Positions 14,285 through 21,271 of a stretch of 27,908 bases of DNA are shown here, piece after piece. Made by a program: the position numbers and the translations under genes. The first letter of the stretch is position 1; each line of letters begins with the position of its first letter. This DNA is from CAZOHN01 sp964579325 (GTDB lineage Bacteria > Pseudomonadota > Alphaproteobacteria > Rhodobacterales > Rhodobacteraceae). Below the pieces are notes generated by a model. It worked only from the letters and a program-made list of their open reading frames with translations. It did not search any database and had not been told where the DNA came from. Where the stretch lies: contig CAZOHN010000025.1 in NCBI GenBank assembly GCA_964579325.1, forward strand, positions 1 through 27,908, written 5' to 3'.

Positions 14285-15447
14285 CAGGCGGGCTCCGGGG
14301 TGAGGAACGCGAGGCCGACGAAGGTCTGGTTCATGTGCATCCCGTTGTGCTGCTCTCCATAGGTGTTGAAGCCGACCATGTTGTAGCGGGTGAAGATGTC
14401 CCGGATCTCGGTGCCGAGGCCGGCGTGCTCGACCGCGAGGCGGCGCAGGATGCAGTCGAACGACAGCACCAGCGCGGGGTGCGCAGGCAGTCCCGCAAGC
14501 ATCTGCTCGAAGCCCTCGGTCAGGTCGTCGGCGCGGCCGAGCGTCATGACCATGCCGGTCTCGATCGCCGACATCAGCCTCAGCCCGCCCTCGGGCGTCT
14601 GTTCCCGGATCGCGCGGACGTAGTAGCGCCCTCCCATGCGGACCAGAAGCGGGTGTTCGGCAAACACGAGCGGAGACAGGTCTTCGCGGCGAACCCCGAC
14701 AAGGCGGGCGTATTCCTCCGCGGCGGGTTCGGCATTGATCTCGAGGATCAACCGCTCGTCCGGTTCGGCGCGGGTGACTACCATGCGGGTGGCGGTCGCC
14801 TGGAAATGGTCGAAGATGACGTCGTGCACGGCCAGGTCGGTCTCGATCAGGCAGAGCAGGCCAGCATCTGTCAATGCCTCGCCATCGAGCACGAGGCACG
14901 TCTCGGAGAATTCGAGACCGTCACCTGCAGACCCCCCCAGGACCGGGGTCTGCGGCATCGCGGCATCAAGCGTTGCGACAAGCACGTCTTCGCGCTTGCT
15001 GAGCCCGTCGACGAGGAGGACACCGAAGGTCGAGTGGTCCAGGCGCGGCGCGAAGCCCGCGTGGAAGGCGCGCACCTCGGACATCCAGTCCGACACCGGC
15101 AGTCGCGAGATGTCGCGCAGAACGACGACCCCTGCGCGAAAGCTGCGCGCGGGGAACCCCACCGCGACGACAGTACCGCTCCGGTAGCCGTCACTCGACA
15201 GTTCTCCCGCCGACGAGCAGCCAACTACGCGGCAGCCGGAAGGTAGCGCGAGGCGAAGCCGGGCGGTCAGCGCCGGCAGCGCCGATCCCGGCGAGGCGAA
15301 AAGGAGCACGAGAGCGGGTTCGGCCGGGCCGATGACGGAGGCAAGCTGCGAGACTGCGGCATCGGGGTTGTCCACTGCAGCCGACGCCGTGACCGGAATG
15401 GCCCTCGCTCCGTTCCGGGCATGCGCCGCCTCGCCTTGCGGAGCCAT
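14284..15447 (-). CDS. FIST-domain sensory protein
   Basis: 387 residues with a FIST N domain (about 45-220; VVGCSSAGELSSDGY and GVLLVDGLSKRED are typical) and a FIST C domain (about 225-370; HNGMHMNQTFVGLAF at the end). No signal peptide or membrane segment. FIST proteins are thought to bind small ligands and to act with signalling enzymes. Here the gene lies between a LuxR-type regulator (3-base gap) and a hybrid kinase (1-base overlap), so it is very likely the input module of that phosphorelay. The ligand is unknown; formaldehyde adducts or amine-derived metabolites are conceivable given the neighbours. Confidence 0.88.
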   Translation of the reverse strand: MAPQGEAAHARNGARAIPVTASAAVDNPDAAVSQLASVIGPAEPALVLLFASPGSALPALTARLRLALPSGCRVVGCSSAGELSSDGYRSGTVVAVGFPARSFRAGVVVLRDISRLPVSDWMSEVRAFHAGFAPRLDHSTFGVLLVDGLSKREDVLVATLDAAMPQTPVLGGSAGDGLEFSETCLVLDGEALTDAGLLCLIETDLAVHDVIFDHFQATATRMVVTRAEPDERLILEINAEPAAEEYARLVGVRREDLSPLVFAEHPLLVRMGGRYYVRAIREQTPEGGLRLMSAIETGMVMTLGRADDLTEGFEQMLAGLPAHPALVLSFDCILRRLAVEHAGLGTEIRDIFTRYNMVGFNTYGEQHNGMHMNQTFVGLAFLTPEPA

Positions 15448-15450
15448 GGC

Positions 15451-16170
15451 TCAGTCTCCGTCGAAAAGCCTCATCATGTTCGCCATGCGCACCGCCTGAG
15501 TCCTGCGCCGGGCCTTGATCTTGGCCATTATCGCCGTGACGTGGGTCTTGACCGTGGCTTCGGCGATAGAGAGTTCGTAGGAGATCTCCTTGTTCGCCTT
15601 GCCCTCGCAGATCAACCGCAGGATCTTCATCTGCTGCGGGGTCAGCGTGCGGAACCGCCGCCCGAGTTCGGCAAGGTCGATCTCGGAGGCCGTCGCCGAA
15701 GCGGAGGGCGTATCGGGGTCGTAGTCGTCGGGTGTTACCTTTTCGCCGGACCACATGCGCCTCAGGGCCGAACACATTTCCTCGCGGCAAAGGCTCTTGC
15801 TGACGTATCCCTGCGCACCTGCAGCCATGATCGCCGAGATCATGCCGGGGTCGTTGTCGGCCGAGATCAGTGTCACGGGGACCTCGGGCACCAGTCGGCG
15901 CAGCGTGACGATGCCCTCCGAGCCCCTGGCATCGGGCAGATTCAGGTCAAGGACGATCGCATCTGGCAGCGCTCCGGCGCGGATCACTTCCTGGGCGGCG
16001 GACAATGTCCGCTCGGTGCGCACCCGTTTGAGGCCAAAGGCCATGCGGAGGGTCAGTGCGAGCGCGTCGCACATCAGCGGGTGATCGTCGATGATCAGGA
16101 TGTCGTCGACTTTCCGGGCGCGCGCGCCCTGCGCCACGTAGGCGGGGTCGGCGGTCAGACTGTGCTTCAT
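15451..16170 (-). CDS. NarL/LuxR-family response regulator (FlhR-like)
   Basis: 239 residues. Receiver domain at about 23-140 with D28-D29, phospho-acceptor Asp75 (VLDLNLP) and Lys125, then a LuxR-type helix-turn-helix at about 176-232 (LTPQQMKILRLICEGKANKE, ATVKTHVTAIMAKI). The ATG at 16170 has GGGAGG about 6 bases upstream. It is the first gene of the seven-gene regulatory operon and likely the output of the FIST/hybrid-kinase relay. A perfect TTCCGG-N7-CCGGAA dyad lies about 150 bases upstream and may be an autoregulatory site. The FlhR comparison rests on gene order and architecture, not on a search. Confidence 0.9.
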   Translation of the reverse strand: MKHSLTADPAYVAQGARARKVDDILIIDDHPLMCDALALTLRMAFGLKRVRTERTLSAAQEVIRAGALPDAIVLDLNLPDARGSEGIVTLRRLVPEVPVTLISADNDPGMISAIMAAGAQGYVSKSLCREEMCSALRRMWSGEKVTPDDYDPDTPSASATASEIDLAELGRRFRTLTPQQMKILRLICEGKANKEISYELSIAEATVKTHVTAIMAKIKARRRTQAVRMANMMRLFDGD

Positions 16171-16572
16171 TCTTTCCTCCCTGGGGTCCGCCCCCGTGAT
16201 CCGGGTTGCGGGCCGGCACTCCGACGACATCCGTGCACGCATTCTCGCGGCTTCGGACGCCGTCACTACGGTGTGCCTCGCTCAACTCTAGGGAGTTGGA
16301 GCTCCCGCGCAAACGCAATTCCGGGTCTTTGCCGGAAACTATACCCGACAAGCCGGTTTTCGCCGAACAACGCCCTGAGCGATCTACGACTTTCGTCGGA
16401 TGCCGACGATCTGGCCCAGGTCCGGACCATGCCGGGGGCGACTGGCGACGCGAGGGGCGACGCGAGGGGCAGCGATCGAAATCGTCAATCTGCTCGTCTC
16501 CAGGATGTTCAATCCAGGTGCCGTTCCCGTTGCCCCTGCGGCGAAACCTCCCATCCGGTCGCGAGGCAAGGC
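16171..16572. other. Intergenic control region upstream of the regulatory operon, with repeats
   Basis: About 400 bases without a convincing gene. It holds the inverted repeat GGGAG-N6-CTCCC (16291-16306), a TTCCGG-N7-CCGGAA dyad (16319-16337) next to a TATAGT -10-like hexamer on the minus strand (16343-16338), and a perfect tandem 12-bp repeat GGCGACGCGAGG (16444-16467). It also serves as the 3' flank of the SoxYZ-like gene; no clear terminator hairpin was found for it. Confidence 0.5.
16319..16343 (-). promoter_or_regulatory. Dyad operator TTCCGG-N7-CCGGAA overlapping a -10-like element
   Basis: TTCCGG (16319-16324) and CCGGAA (16332-16337) are perfect inverted arms with a 7-base spacer, the size expected for a dimeric regulator. 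On the minus strand TATAGT lies directly upstream of the dyad, so transcription from it would begin inside the dyad and run toward the LuxR-type regulator gene. The -35 is poor (TTCGGC at 18 bases), consistent with a regulated promoter. The binding protein is unknown. Confidence 0.45.
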
Positions 16573-17376
16573 CTAGCTGTCGGTCAGCTCGAACCGCTGC
16601 TCCCAGACGTTCCCCTTGGTGTCCTCGGCGTGCAGGACGATGGGACCGTTTCCGGTATCGAAGTAGCTGAACTGGAACACCGGATCTTCCGAGAGCGAGA
16701 TGCCCGCCGTCATCCGGAACAGGAGTTCCTCGCCCTGGCGAACCTCGAGGAGGTCGATGATATGGACCGGGATCGTGAGCAGCGTGACCTGATCGCGCTG
16801 GAGGCCCGAGTAGTTCGGGTGCCGGATCATCAGCTTGACCTCGCGGCGCAAACGTCCGTCCACGTCTTCGCTGCGGATCAGCTGGAACCGGGTCTGGCCC
16901 ATCTGCGCCAGCATGGCGAGGGGGTCCTTGCCGGCAGGGGCCGAGCAGCCGCCCGAGGCCTTGACATAGCGGCCCGCCATGACGGACGTGCCGTCCTCGG
17001 CCAGCGCAACGGTGCGAACGTTGGAATAGGCGTTCACGCGCACGCGCATTTCCAGATCGAGTGGGTGCATCGCGGGGCCGAACTCGAATTCCGCGGCGAT
17101 GGGTGCGGGGTTCTCGTCCACGATGACTGCCGCCGTCGCGATCCGTGCCGCGTCGGGGGACTGCGTGAGGCGAAGGGGCACATGGGCGGGGTCACTTGCC
17201 CGCGATGGGGCATCGAGCGAAAGCAGGGCCGGGTCGAGCGTGGCATCGAGCGCGCCGGAGACGGCTTCCTTCAGGAAGTCCCAGGTCTCTCCATCCTGAA
17301 GCGCGTTATCTTGCGCGGACGCGCAGGTCGCCGCCAGCGCGGCGGCGCAAACGGCGGCGAAGAGGTGATTGCGCAT
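16573..17376 (-). CDS. SoxYZ-like carrier protein of a quinoprotein dehydrogenase system
   Basis: 267 residues with a Sec signal peptide (cleavage near ASAQ, about residue 22). The N-terminal half is SoxY-like and ends with KASGGCSAP, where Cys144 sits in a GGC motif like the swinging-arm Cys of SoxY; the C-terminal half is SoxZ-like (VKLMIRHPNYSGLQRDQVT, ISLSEDPVFQFSYF). Such fused SoxYZ relatives occur next to PQQ-dependent dehydrogenases with a dedicated zinc hydrolase, which here is the divergent gene. Probably a periplasmic carrier of a covalently held intermediate; the chemistry is not established. The ATG at 17376 follows GGAGG. Confidence 0.88.
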   Translation of the reverse strand: MRNHLFAAVCAAALAATCASAQDNALQDGETWDFLKEAVSGALDATLDPALLSLDAPSRASDPAHVPLRLTQSPDAARIATAAVIVDENPAPIAAEFEFGPAMHPLDLEMRVRVNAYSNVRTVALAEDGTSVMAGRYVKASGGCSAPAGKDPLAMLAQMGQTRFQLIRSEDVDGRLRREVKLMIRHPNYSGLQRDQVTLLTIPVHIIDLLEVRQGEELLFRMTAGISLSEDPVFQFSYFDTGNGPIVLHAEDTKGNVWEQRFELTDS

Positions 17377-17500
17377 TGCCAGATCCTCCCAGAGCCCGGG
17401 CACCCATGGCTGCAGTTCCACACAGAGCGCACGATATGGCCAGTCCTCCTTTCGGATGATGCCACGTCTTGGCCCCGCATGATAGCATTCCTCTTAACCG

Positions 17501-17515
17501 GGAGGGGATGCCATT
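17501..17515 (+). promoter_or_regulatory. Ribosome-binding site pointing to an ATT start codon
   Basis: GGAGGGG (17501-17507) ends 5 bases before ATT (17513-17515), the only plausible initiator in the metallohydrolase frame. The ATG at 17508 is out of frame and too close to the Shine-Dalgarno. An in-frame TAA at 17495-17497 excludes any earlier start. Confidence 0.6.
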
Positions 17516-18559
17516 CTTTACCTCGTCGTCACCGCCTGCCTTGCGACCGCGCCCGAGACCTGTGCGGATCGGCTGCTTCCAGCGCAAGGATACGCGACCG
17601 ACGCCGCCTGTCGGGCCGGAGGCGAGGACGCTAGCCGCGACTGGGCCGAGGGGCGCGACGATCTCCGCGTGACCGGTTGGACTTGTCGGCCGCTCGGCGC
17701 GCTGCCCCGGCTCGAGACGACCGAAATAGCCCCAGGAGTCCACGCTTATCGCGGGCCATCGGAGCCTCTTTCGCCCTCGAACCGCGGCGCAATTGCCAAT
17801 CTCGGTTTCGTTGTCGGCGACACGGTCGCGGTGATCGACGCAGGCGGCAGCCGCGAGACCGGCGAGCGGCTGTTCGCGGCGATCCGGCACGAAACCGACC
17901 GTCCGATCTCGCACATCATTCTCACCCACATGCACCCAGACCATACCTTCGGCGCCGAAGTGTTCCGCGAGGCCGGGGCCGAGATCGTCGGCCATGCCGC
18001 GCTGGGATCGGCGATCGCGCGGCGGGCCGAGACCTGGGCAGAGAGCATTCCCCGGCAGGTCGGCCGTGAGGCGATGCTGGGCAGCCGCCTGGTCGCTCCG
18101 GATCGGGGGATCGACGCGCCGGAAACGCTAGACCTCGGCGGCGCGATGCTGCGGCTGGTGCCCGTTCCGACGGCGCATACCGACAACGACGTCACCGTGT
18201 TCCATTCAGAAAGCGGAACGCTCTTCACCGGCGATCTCGTCTTTGCCGAACTTGCCCCGGTGATCGACGGCTCGATCAAGGGATGGCGCGCCTGGCTTGA
18301 CGCGGGTCCTGGCCCGGACGTCCGGCAGATCGTGCCCGGCCACGGCCCCGTTCCGATGGCCTGGGAAACCGGCACCGCCCCCTTGCGCGCCTATCTCGCG
18401 GCCCTCGAGGCGGAGACCCGGGCCGCGATCTCGGCGGGAAAGAGCCTCAGCGTCGCGGGGGCCGAACTCGGGGCGGGCCTGAACGAGGGCTGGGTCGGGT
18501 TCGAGGAGTCGAACCCGCGCAACGCCTCGGTGGCCTTCACCGAGCTTGAATGGGAATGA
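17513..18559 (+). CDS. Quinoprotein-associated zinc metallohydrolase (metallo-beta-lactamase fold)
   Basis: 348 residues if started at ATT 17513. Zinc ligands are complete: HMHPDH (His139, His141, Asp143, His144), the downstream His in TAHTDND, Asp in FTGDLVF and His in VPGHGP. The family accompanies SoxYZ-like carriers and PQQ dehydrogenases (quinoprotein relay type) and presumably hydrolyses the carrier-bound product. A GTG at 17669 would give 296 residues but discards 52 coding residues with a hydrophobic stretch (LYLVVTACLATAP) and several Cys, which resemble the N-terminal region of these proteins. I therefore prefer ATT. The gene diverges from the SoxYZ-like gene and converges, with a 6-base gap, on the exporter operon. 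Confidence 0.85.
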   Translation: MLYLVVTACLATAPETCADRLLPAQGYATDAACRAGGEDASRDWAEGRDDLRVTGWTCRPLGALPRLETTEIAPGVHAYRGPSEPLSPSNRGAIANLGFVVGDTVAVIDAGGSRETGERLFAAIRHETDRPISHIILTHMHPDHTFGAEVFREAGAEIVGHAALGSAIARRAETWAESIPRQVGREAMLGSRLVAPDRGIDAPETLDLGGAMLRLVPVPTAHTDNDVTVFHSESGTLFTGDLVFAELAPVIDGSIKGWRAWLDAGPGPDVRQIVPGHGPVPMAWETGTAPLRAYLAALEAETRAAISAGKSLSVAGAELGAGLNEGWVGFEESNPRNASVAFTELEWE

Positions 18560-18565
18560 CGCCCG

Positions 18566-19177
18566 TCACGGCAGGTAGCCCGCGACCAGCCGCCCCAACG
18601 CGAAGGCGTGCTGTTCAAGGATCACCGGAGTCTCGCAGACATAAGTGAGCGACTGCTTGCGGTCGGTGAAGATGCGCGTGTCCCAGTCGAGACGTTCCTC
18701 CTCGGCGTCGATGGCGTCGAAGTCCACCGGATCGGCGGCCGAGAGCCGCGCGATCTCGTGCCGGCGCTCCTCGATCTGGGCGGAAAGGTCTTTCTGTTTG
18801 AGGGCGAAACGGCCGATGCCGTCCACCAGCGCGGCGCGGTGGCGGTTTATGCGCTCGAATGTGGCGAGGTAGAGCGCGGTGAGCCGTTGCGCCTGGTCGC
18901 CGTCGCCTTCCACGAACCCTTCCACCAGCGCGCGCTGTTCCTCCTCGGTCAGTTTGCGCAACTCCAGAAGCGCGGCGAGCGCCTCGACCTCGCGCGAATG
19001 GGCCAGCGTCTCGGTCGCCGCGTCGGGCAGCGGACCGGCCCAGACCTGCCCGAGCGACAGCTGCGGCACCTTGCGCTGGACACAGGGCCAGTTCGGATCG
19101 GATGGATCGCCGGCTGCCAGCGCGGGGCCGGTCGCGAGGAGCGAAGCGATGAGCGCGGGGAGAATGTGTCGGATCAT
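18566..19177 (-). CDS. Secreted helical protein, last gene of the ABC operon
   Basis: 203 residues with a Sec signal peptide (cleavage after ALA, about 21). The mature part is almost entirely alpha-helical and charged, with heptad-like stretches at about 125-165, and has two Cys (32 in NWPCVQRK and 181) that could form a disulfide. No family recognised with certainty; similar secreted proteins seem to accompany alcohol-dehydrogenase ABC operons. The ATG overlaps the permease stop in ATGA, so it is coupled to the transporter and may be its periplasmic partner. Confidence 0.75.
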   Translation of the reverse strand: MIRHILPALIASLLATGPALAAGDPSDPNWPCVQRKVPQLSLGQVWAGPLPDAATETLAHSREVEALAALLELRKLTEEEQRALVEGFVEGDGDQAQRLTALYLATFERINRHRAALVDGIGRFALKQKDLSAQIEERRHEIARLSAADPVDFDAIDAEEERLDWDTRIFTDRKQSLTYVCETPVILEQHAFALGRLVAGYLP

Positions 19178-19989
19178 TCGGCGGGTCCCTTCCTTTTGCC
19201 CCAGAGGCCCTTCGAGGGATCGTACATGTAGACCGCCGCCCCGAAGAACAGGGCAAGGCAGCCCGCGACCACCGCGAAGGCGAGCGGGTTGAATTGCAGG
19301 TAGAGTGCGAAGCGGATCAGTTCCACCGCATGGCTGAATGGGTTGTACAGGCAGATCTGGTGCAAAAGCACGCTCGACTCGCGCATCCGCCAGAGCGGGT
19401 AGAGCGCGGTCGAGGCGAAGAACATCGGGAAGATCACGAAGTTCATCACGCCCGCGAAGTTCTCGAGCTGGCGGATCGCCGACGAGATGAAGAGGCCCAG
19501 CGCTCCCAGCATCAACCCAGACAGGATCAGCGCGGGCAGGACGGCGAGGTAGCCCAGGAGCGGCGGGCGCACGTCCCAGAACCAGGCGATGGCGAGAAAG
19601 ACGTAGACCTGCAGGACCGAGACAAGGACGCCCGCAAAGAGCTTGGACCCCAGAAGGAACCAGCGTGGAAACGGGCTCACCAGAAGCGTGCGCATCGCGC
19701 CCGTCTCGCGGTCGTAGACCATCGAGAGCGAGGACTGCATCCCGTTGAAAAGCTGGATCATCGCCACGAGGCCCGGCGTCACGTAGACCTCGTAGAGCAC
19801 GTAGGTCTGGTAGGGCGGCGTGATCGAGAGGCCAAGGACGGCGCGGAAGCCTGCGGCGAAGATGAACAGCCAGACCAGCGGGCGCACCAACGCGGCCAGG
19901 AACCGGCCGCGCTGCTGGACGAAGCGCAGTGTCTCGCGCTGCGCGATGCCGGCGAAGGCGATGACATGGCCCCGCGCGCCGCCTCTCAT
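19174..19989 (-). CDS. ABC-2 type permease of the PQQ-alcohol-dehydrogenase-associated transporter
   Basis: 271 residues with six predicted membrane segments and the ABC-2 layout: a cytoplasmic amphipathic N-terminus (RETLRFVQQRGRF), the MVYDRETGAMRTLLVSPFPRW coupling loop, and FVIFPMFFASTALYPLW before the last periplasmic loop. The C-terminus (YMYDPSKGLWGKRK) is basic. It matches the permease type found with Ped/Exa alcohol oxidation clusters (PedC-like). The ABC-2 architecture suggests export from the cytoplasm; the substrate is unknown. The ATG overlaps the ATPase stop (ATGA). Confidence 0.9.
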   Translation of the reverse strand: MRGGARGHVIAFAGIAQRETLRFVQQRGRFLAALVRPLVWLFIFAAGFRAVLGLSITPPYQTYVLYEVYVTPGLVAMIQLFNGMQSSLSMVYDRETGAMRTLLVSPFPRWFLLGSKLFAGVLVSVLQVYVFLAIAWFWDVRPPLLGYLAVLPALILSGLMLGALGLFISSAIRQLENFAGVMNFVIFPMFFASTALYPLWRMRESSVLLHQICLYNPFSHAVELIRFALYLQFNPLAFAVVAGCLALFFGAAVYMYDPSKGLWGKRKGPAE

Positions 19990-20753
19990 GGCACGGCCTC
20001 CGCGCCGGTCATCCGCAGGAAGGCCCCGGCCAGCGACCCGTCCGCTCCGGCAAGGTCGCGCGCGGTTCCCCGGGCGAGCACCCTGCCCCGGTGCAGCACG
20101 ACCACCTCGTCTTCTGGCGCGACCTCATCGAGGATGTGCGTGGCCCAGAGCGCCGAGACGGCGCCGCTTGCGATCAGCCGCCGGACGAGCGCCAGCACCT
20201 CGGCCCGCGCCCGGACATCGAGCCCCACCGTCGCCTCGTCGAGAAGAAGCACGTCCGGCCCGTGCATCAGCGCCCGGGCGATCTCGGCCCGGCGCTGCTG
20301 CCCCCCCGAAAGCGCCCCGACGCGGACCCCCGCCTTGTCGGCGAGTTCGACCATCGCCAGCACTTCGCGCGCCCTGTCCCGCGCCTCGCCGCGCGGGATG
20401 CCGTGCAGGGCGGCATGATAGGCGAGGTTCTGCGCCACGGTGAGGTCGGCATCGAGCGCACGGCTCTGGAACACGACCCCGAGCCGCGCCAGCGCCTCGC
20501 CGGGCCTGCGCCGTACGTCGAAGCCCGCAACCCGGATACTGCCCGACGTGTTGTCGTAAAGCCGTGTGATCAGCGAGAACAGCGTCGTCTTGCCCGCTCC
20601 GTTCACGCCGAGAAGTGCAACGAAGGCGCCCCGCGGCACATCGAGGCTCACGTCGACGAGCGCCCTGACCGAACCAAAGGCATGGCTGACGCCCGAGACC
20701 TCAAGGGCCGATACCTGGTGAGCCGGTTCTGCGGGGCCTTGGGACTGCGTCAC
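19986..20753 (-). CDS. ABC transporter ATP-binding protein of the PQQ-alcohol-dehydrogenase-associated system
   Basis: 255 residues. Walker A GVNGAGKTT (about 49-57), Q-loop in VVFQSRALD, signature LSGGQQRR, Walker B VLLLDEA followed by TVGLD, and H-loop ATH, all intact. It is of the CcmA/multidrug exporter type rather than the importer type. Translation begins at GTG 20753, overlapping the upstream stop in GTGA. With the ABC-2 permease it forms the exporter of this operon, which starts with a periplasmic binding protein and a YVTN propeller, a combination known from PQQ-dependent alcohol catabolism clusters. Confidence 0.92.
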   Translation of the reverse strand: MTQSQGPAEPAHQVSALEVSGVSHAFGSVRALVDVSLDVPRGAFVALLGVNGAGKTTLFSLITRLYDNTSGSIRVAGFDVRRRPGEALARLGVVFQSRALDADLTVAQNLAYHAALHGIPRGEARDRAREVLAMVELADKAGVRVGALSGGQQRRAEIARALMHGPDVLLLDEATVGLDVRARAEVLALVRRLIASGAVSALWATHILDEVAPEDEVVVLHRGRVLARGTARDLAGADGSLAGAFLRMTGAEAVP

Positions 20754-21232
20754 CTGATGTTGAATACCGCCTGCTGGGTCTCGCCGGACGATCCGGGGAT
20801 CGACAGAGTATAGCGCCCCGGCATGATTGCGATGAAGCTCATTTCCACCTCGCCGTCGTCGTCGAACTCCAGCGAGTGGACGCCCATCGGTCGAATCTCG
20901 ATCTCGTTGATGACGATCTCGTTGATCCAGATCGCACGGAAGAAGTCGCCGCCCGAAAGCGCCAGTTCGGCGGAGCCGTCGGCCACGATGCTTATCCGGT
21001 AGTAGCCGCCCGACTTCAGGTCGTACTCGGTTTGCGCGACCGGCTGGCCCGAGGCGAGCGTGAGCGGGGCGAGATCCGCGCGATTGGTGCGGGTCATGAT
21101 GCCGGAGGGGCCGAAGTCATGGTGCTCGGCCGGGGCGATCACGCCGGCGGGGGCGTCCTGGGCGGCTGCGGGACCGGACAGGGCAAGCACGGTGGCCAGC
21201 CCGGCGAAACCGGCAGCAAGATGTTTCTCCAT
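20750..21232 (-). CDS. Secreted beta-rich protein of unknown function
   Basis: 160 residues with a Sec signal peptide (hydrophobic 8-22, cleavage after AAAQ at about 25). The mature region looks beta-sandwich-like (YDLKSGGYYRISIVADG, HSLEFDDDGEVEMSFIAIMPGRYTLSIPG), reminiscent of cupredoxin-like or pre-peptidase folds, but with no Cys and no evident copper-ligand set. A GAGGAG ribosome-binding site precedes the ATG at 21232. It lies between the propeller gene and the ATPase gene and overlaps the latter by 4 bases, so it is likely a periplasmic component of the same system. Confidence 0.75.
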   Translation of the reverse strand: MEKHLAAGFAGLATVLALSGPAAAQDAPAGVIAPAEHHDFGPSGIMTRTNRADLAPLTLASGQPVAQTEYDLKSGGYYRISIVADGSAELALSGGDFFRAIWINEIVINEIEIRPMGVHSLEFDDDGEVEMSFIAIMPGRYTLSIPGSSGETQQAVFNIR

Positions 21233-21271
21233 CGTCAGTTCTCCTCCCGTAGATTTGCGTTTCTTCTGTCT

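Noticed and set aside
15421..17634. Very long plus-strand open frame (737 codons) across the LuxR-type regulator, the intergenic region and the SoxYZ-like gene
   Set aside because: It runs through two well-supported minus-strand genes and a region with regulatory repeats; no domain is seen.
17508..17672. ATG at 17508 as start of a small gene or of the metallohydrolase
   Set aside because: It is in a different frame from the metallohydrolase, ends early, and sits directly against the Shine-Dalgarno.
19294..20418. Plus-strand open frame opposite the ABC permease and ATPase
   Set aside because: Both minus-strand genes show complete motifs; this frame is charged and repetitive with no fold.
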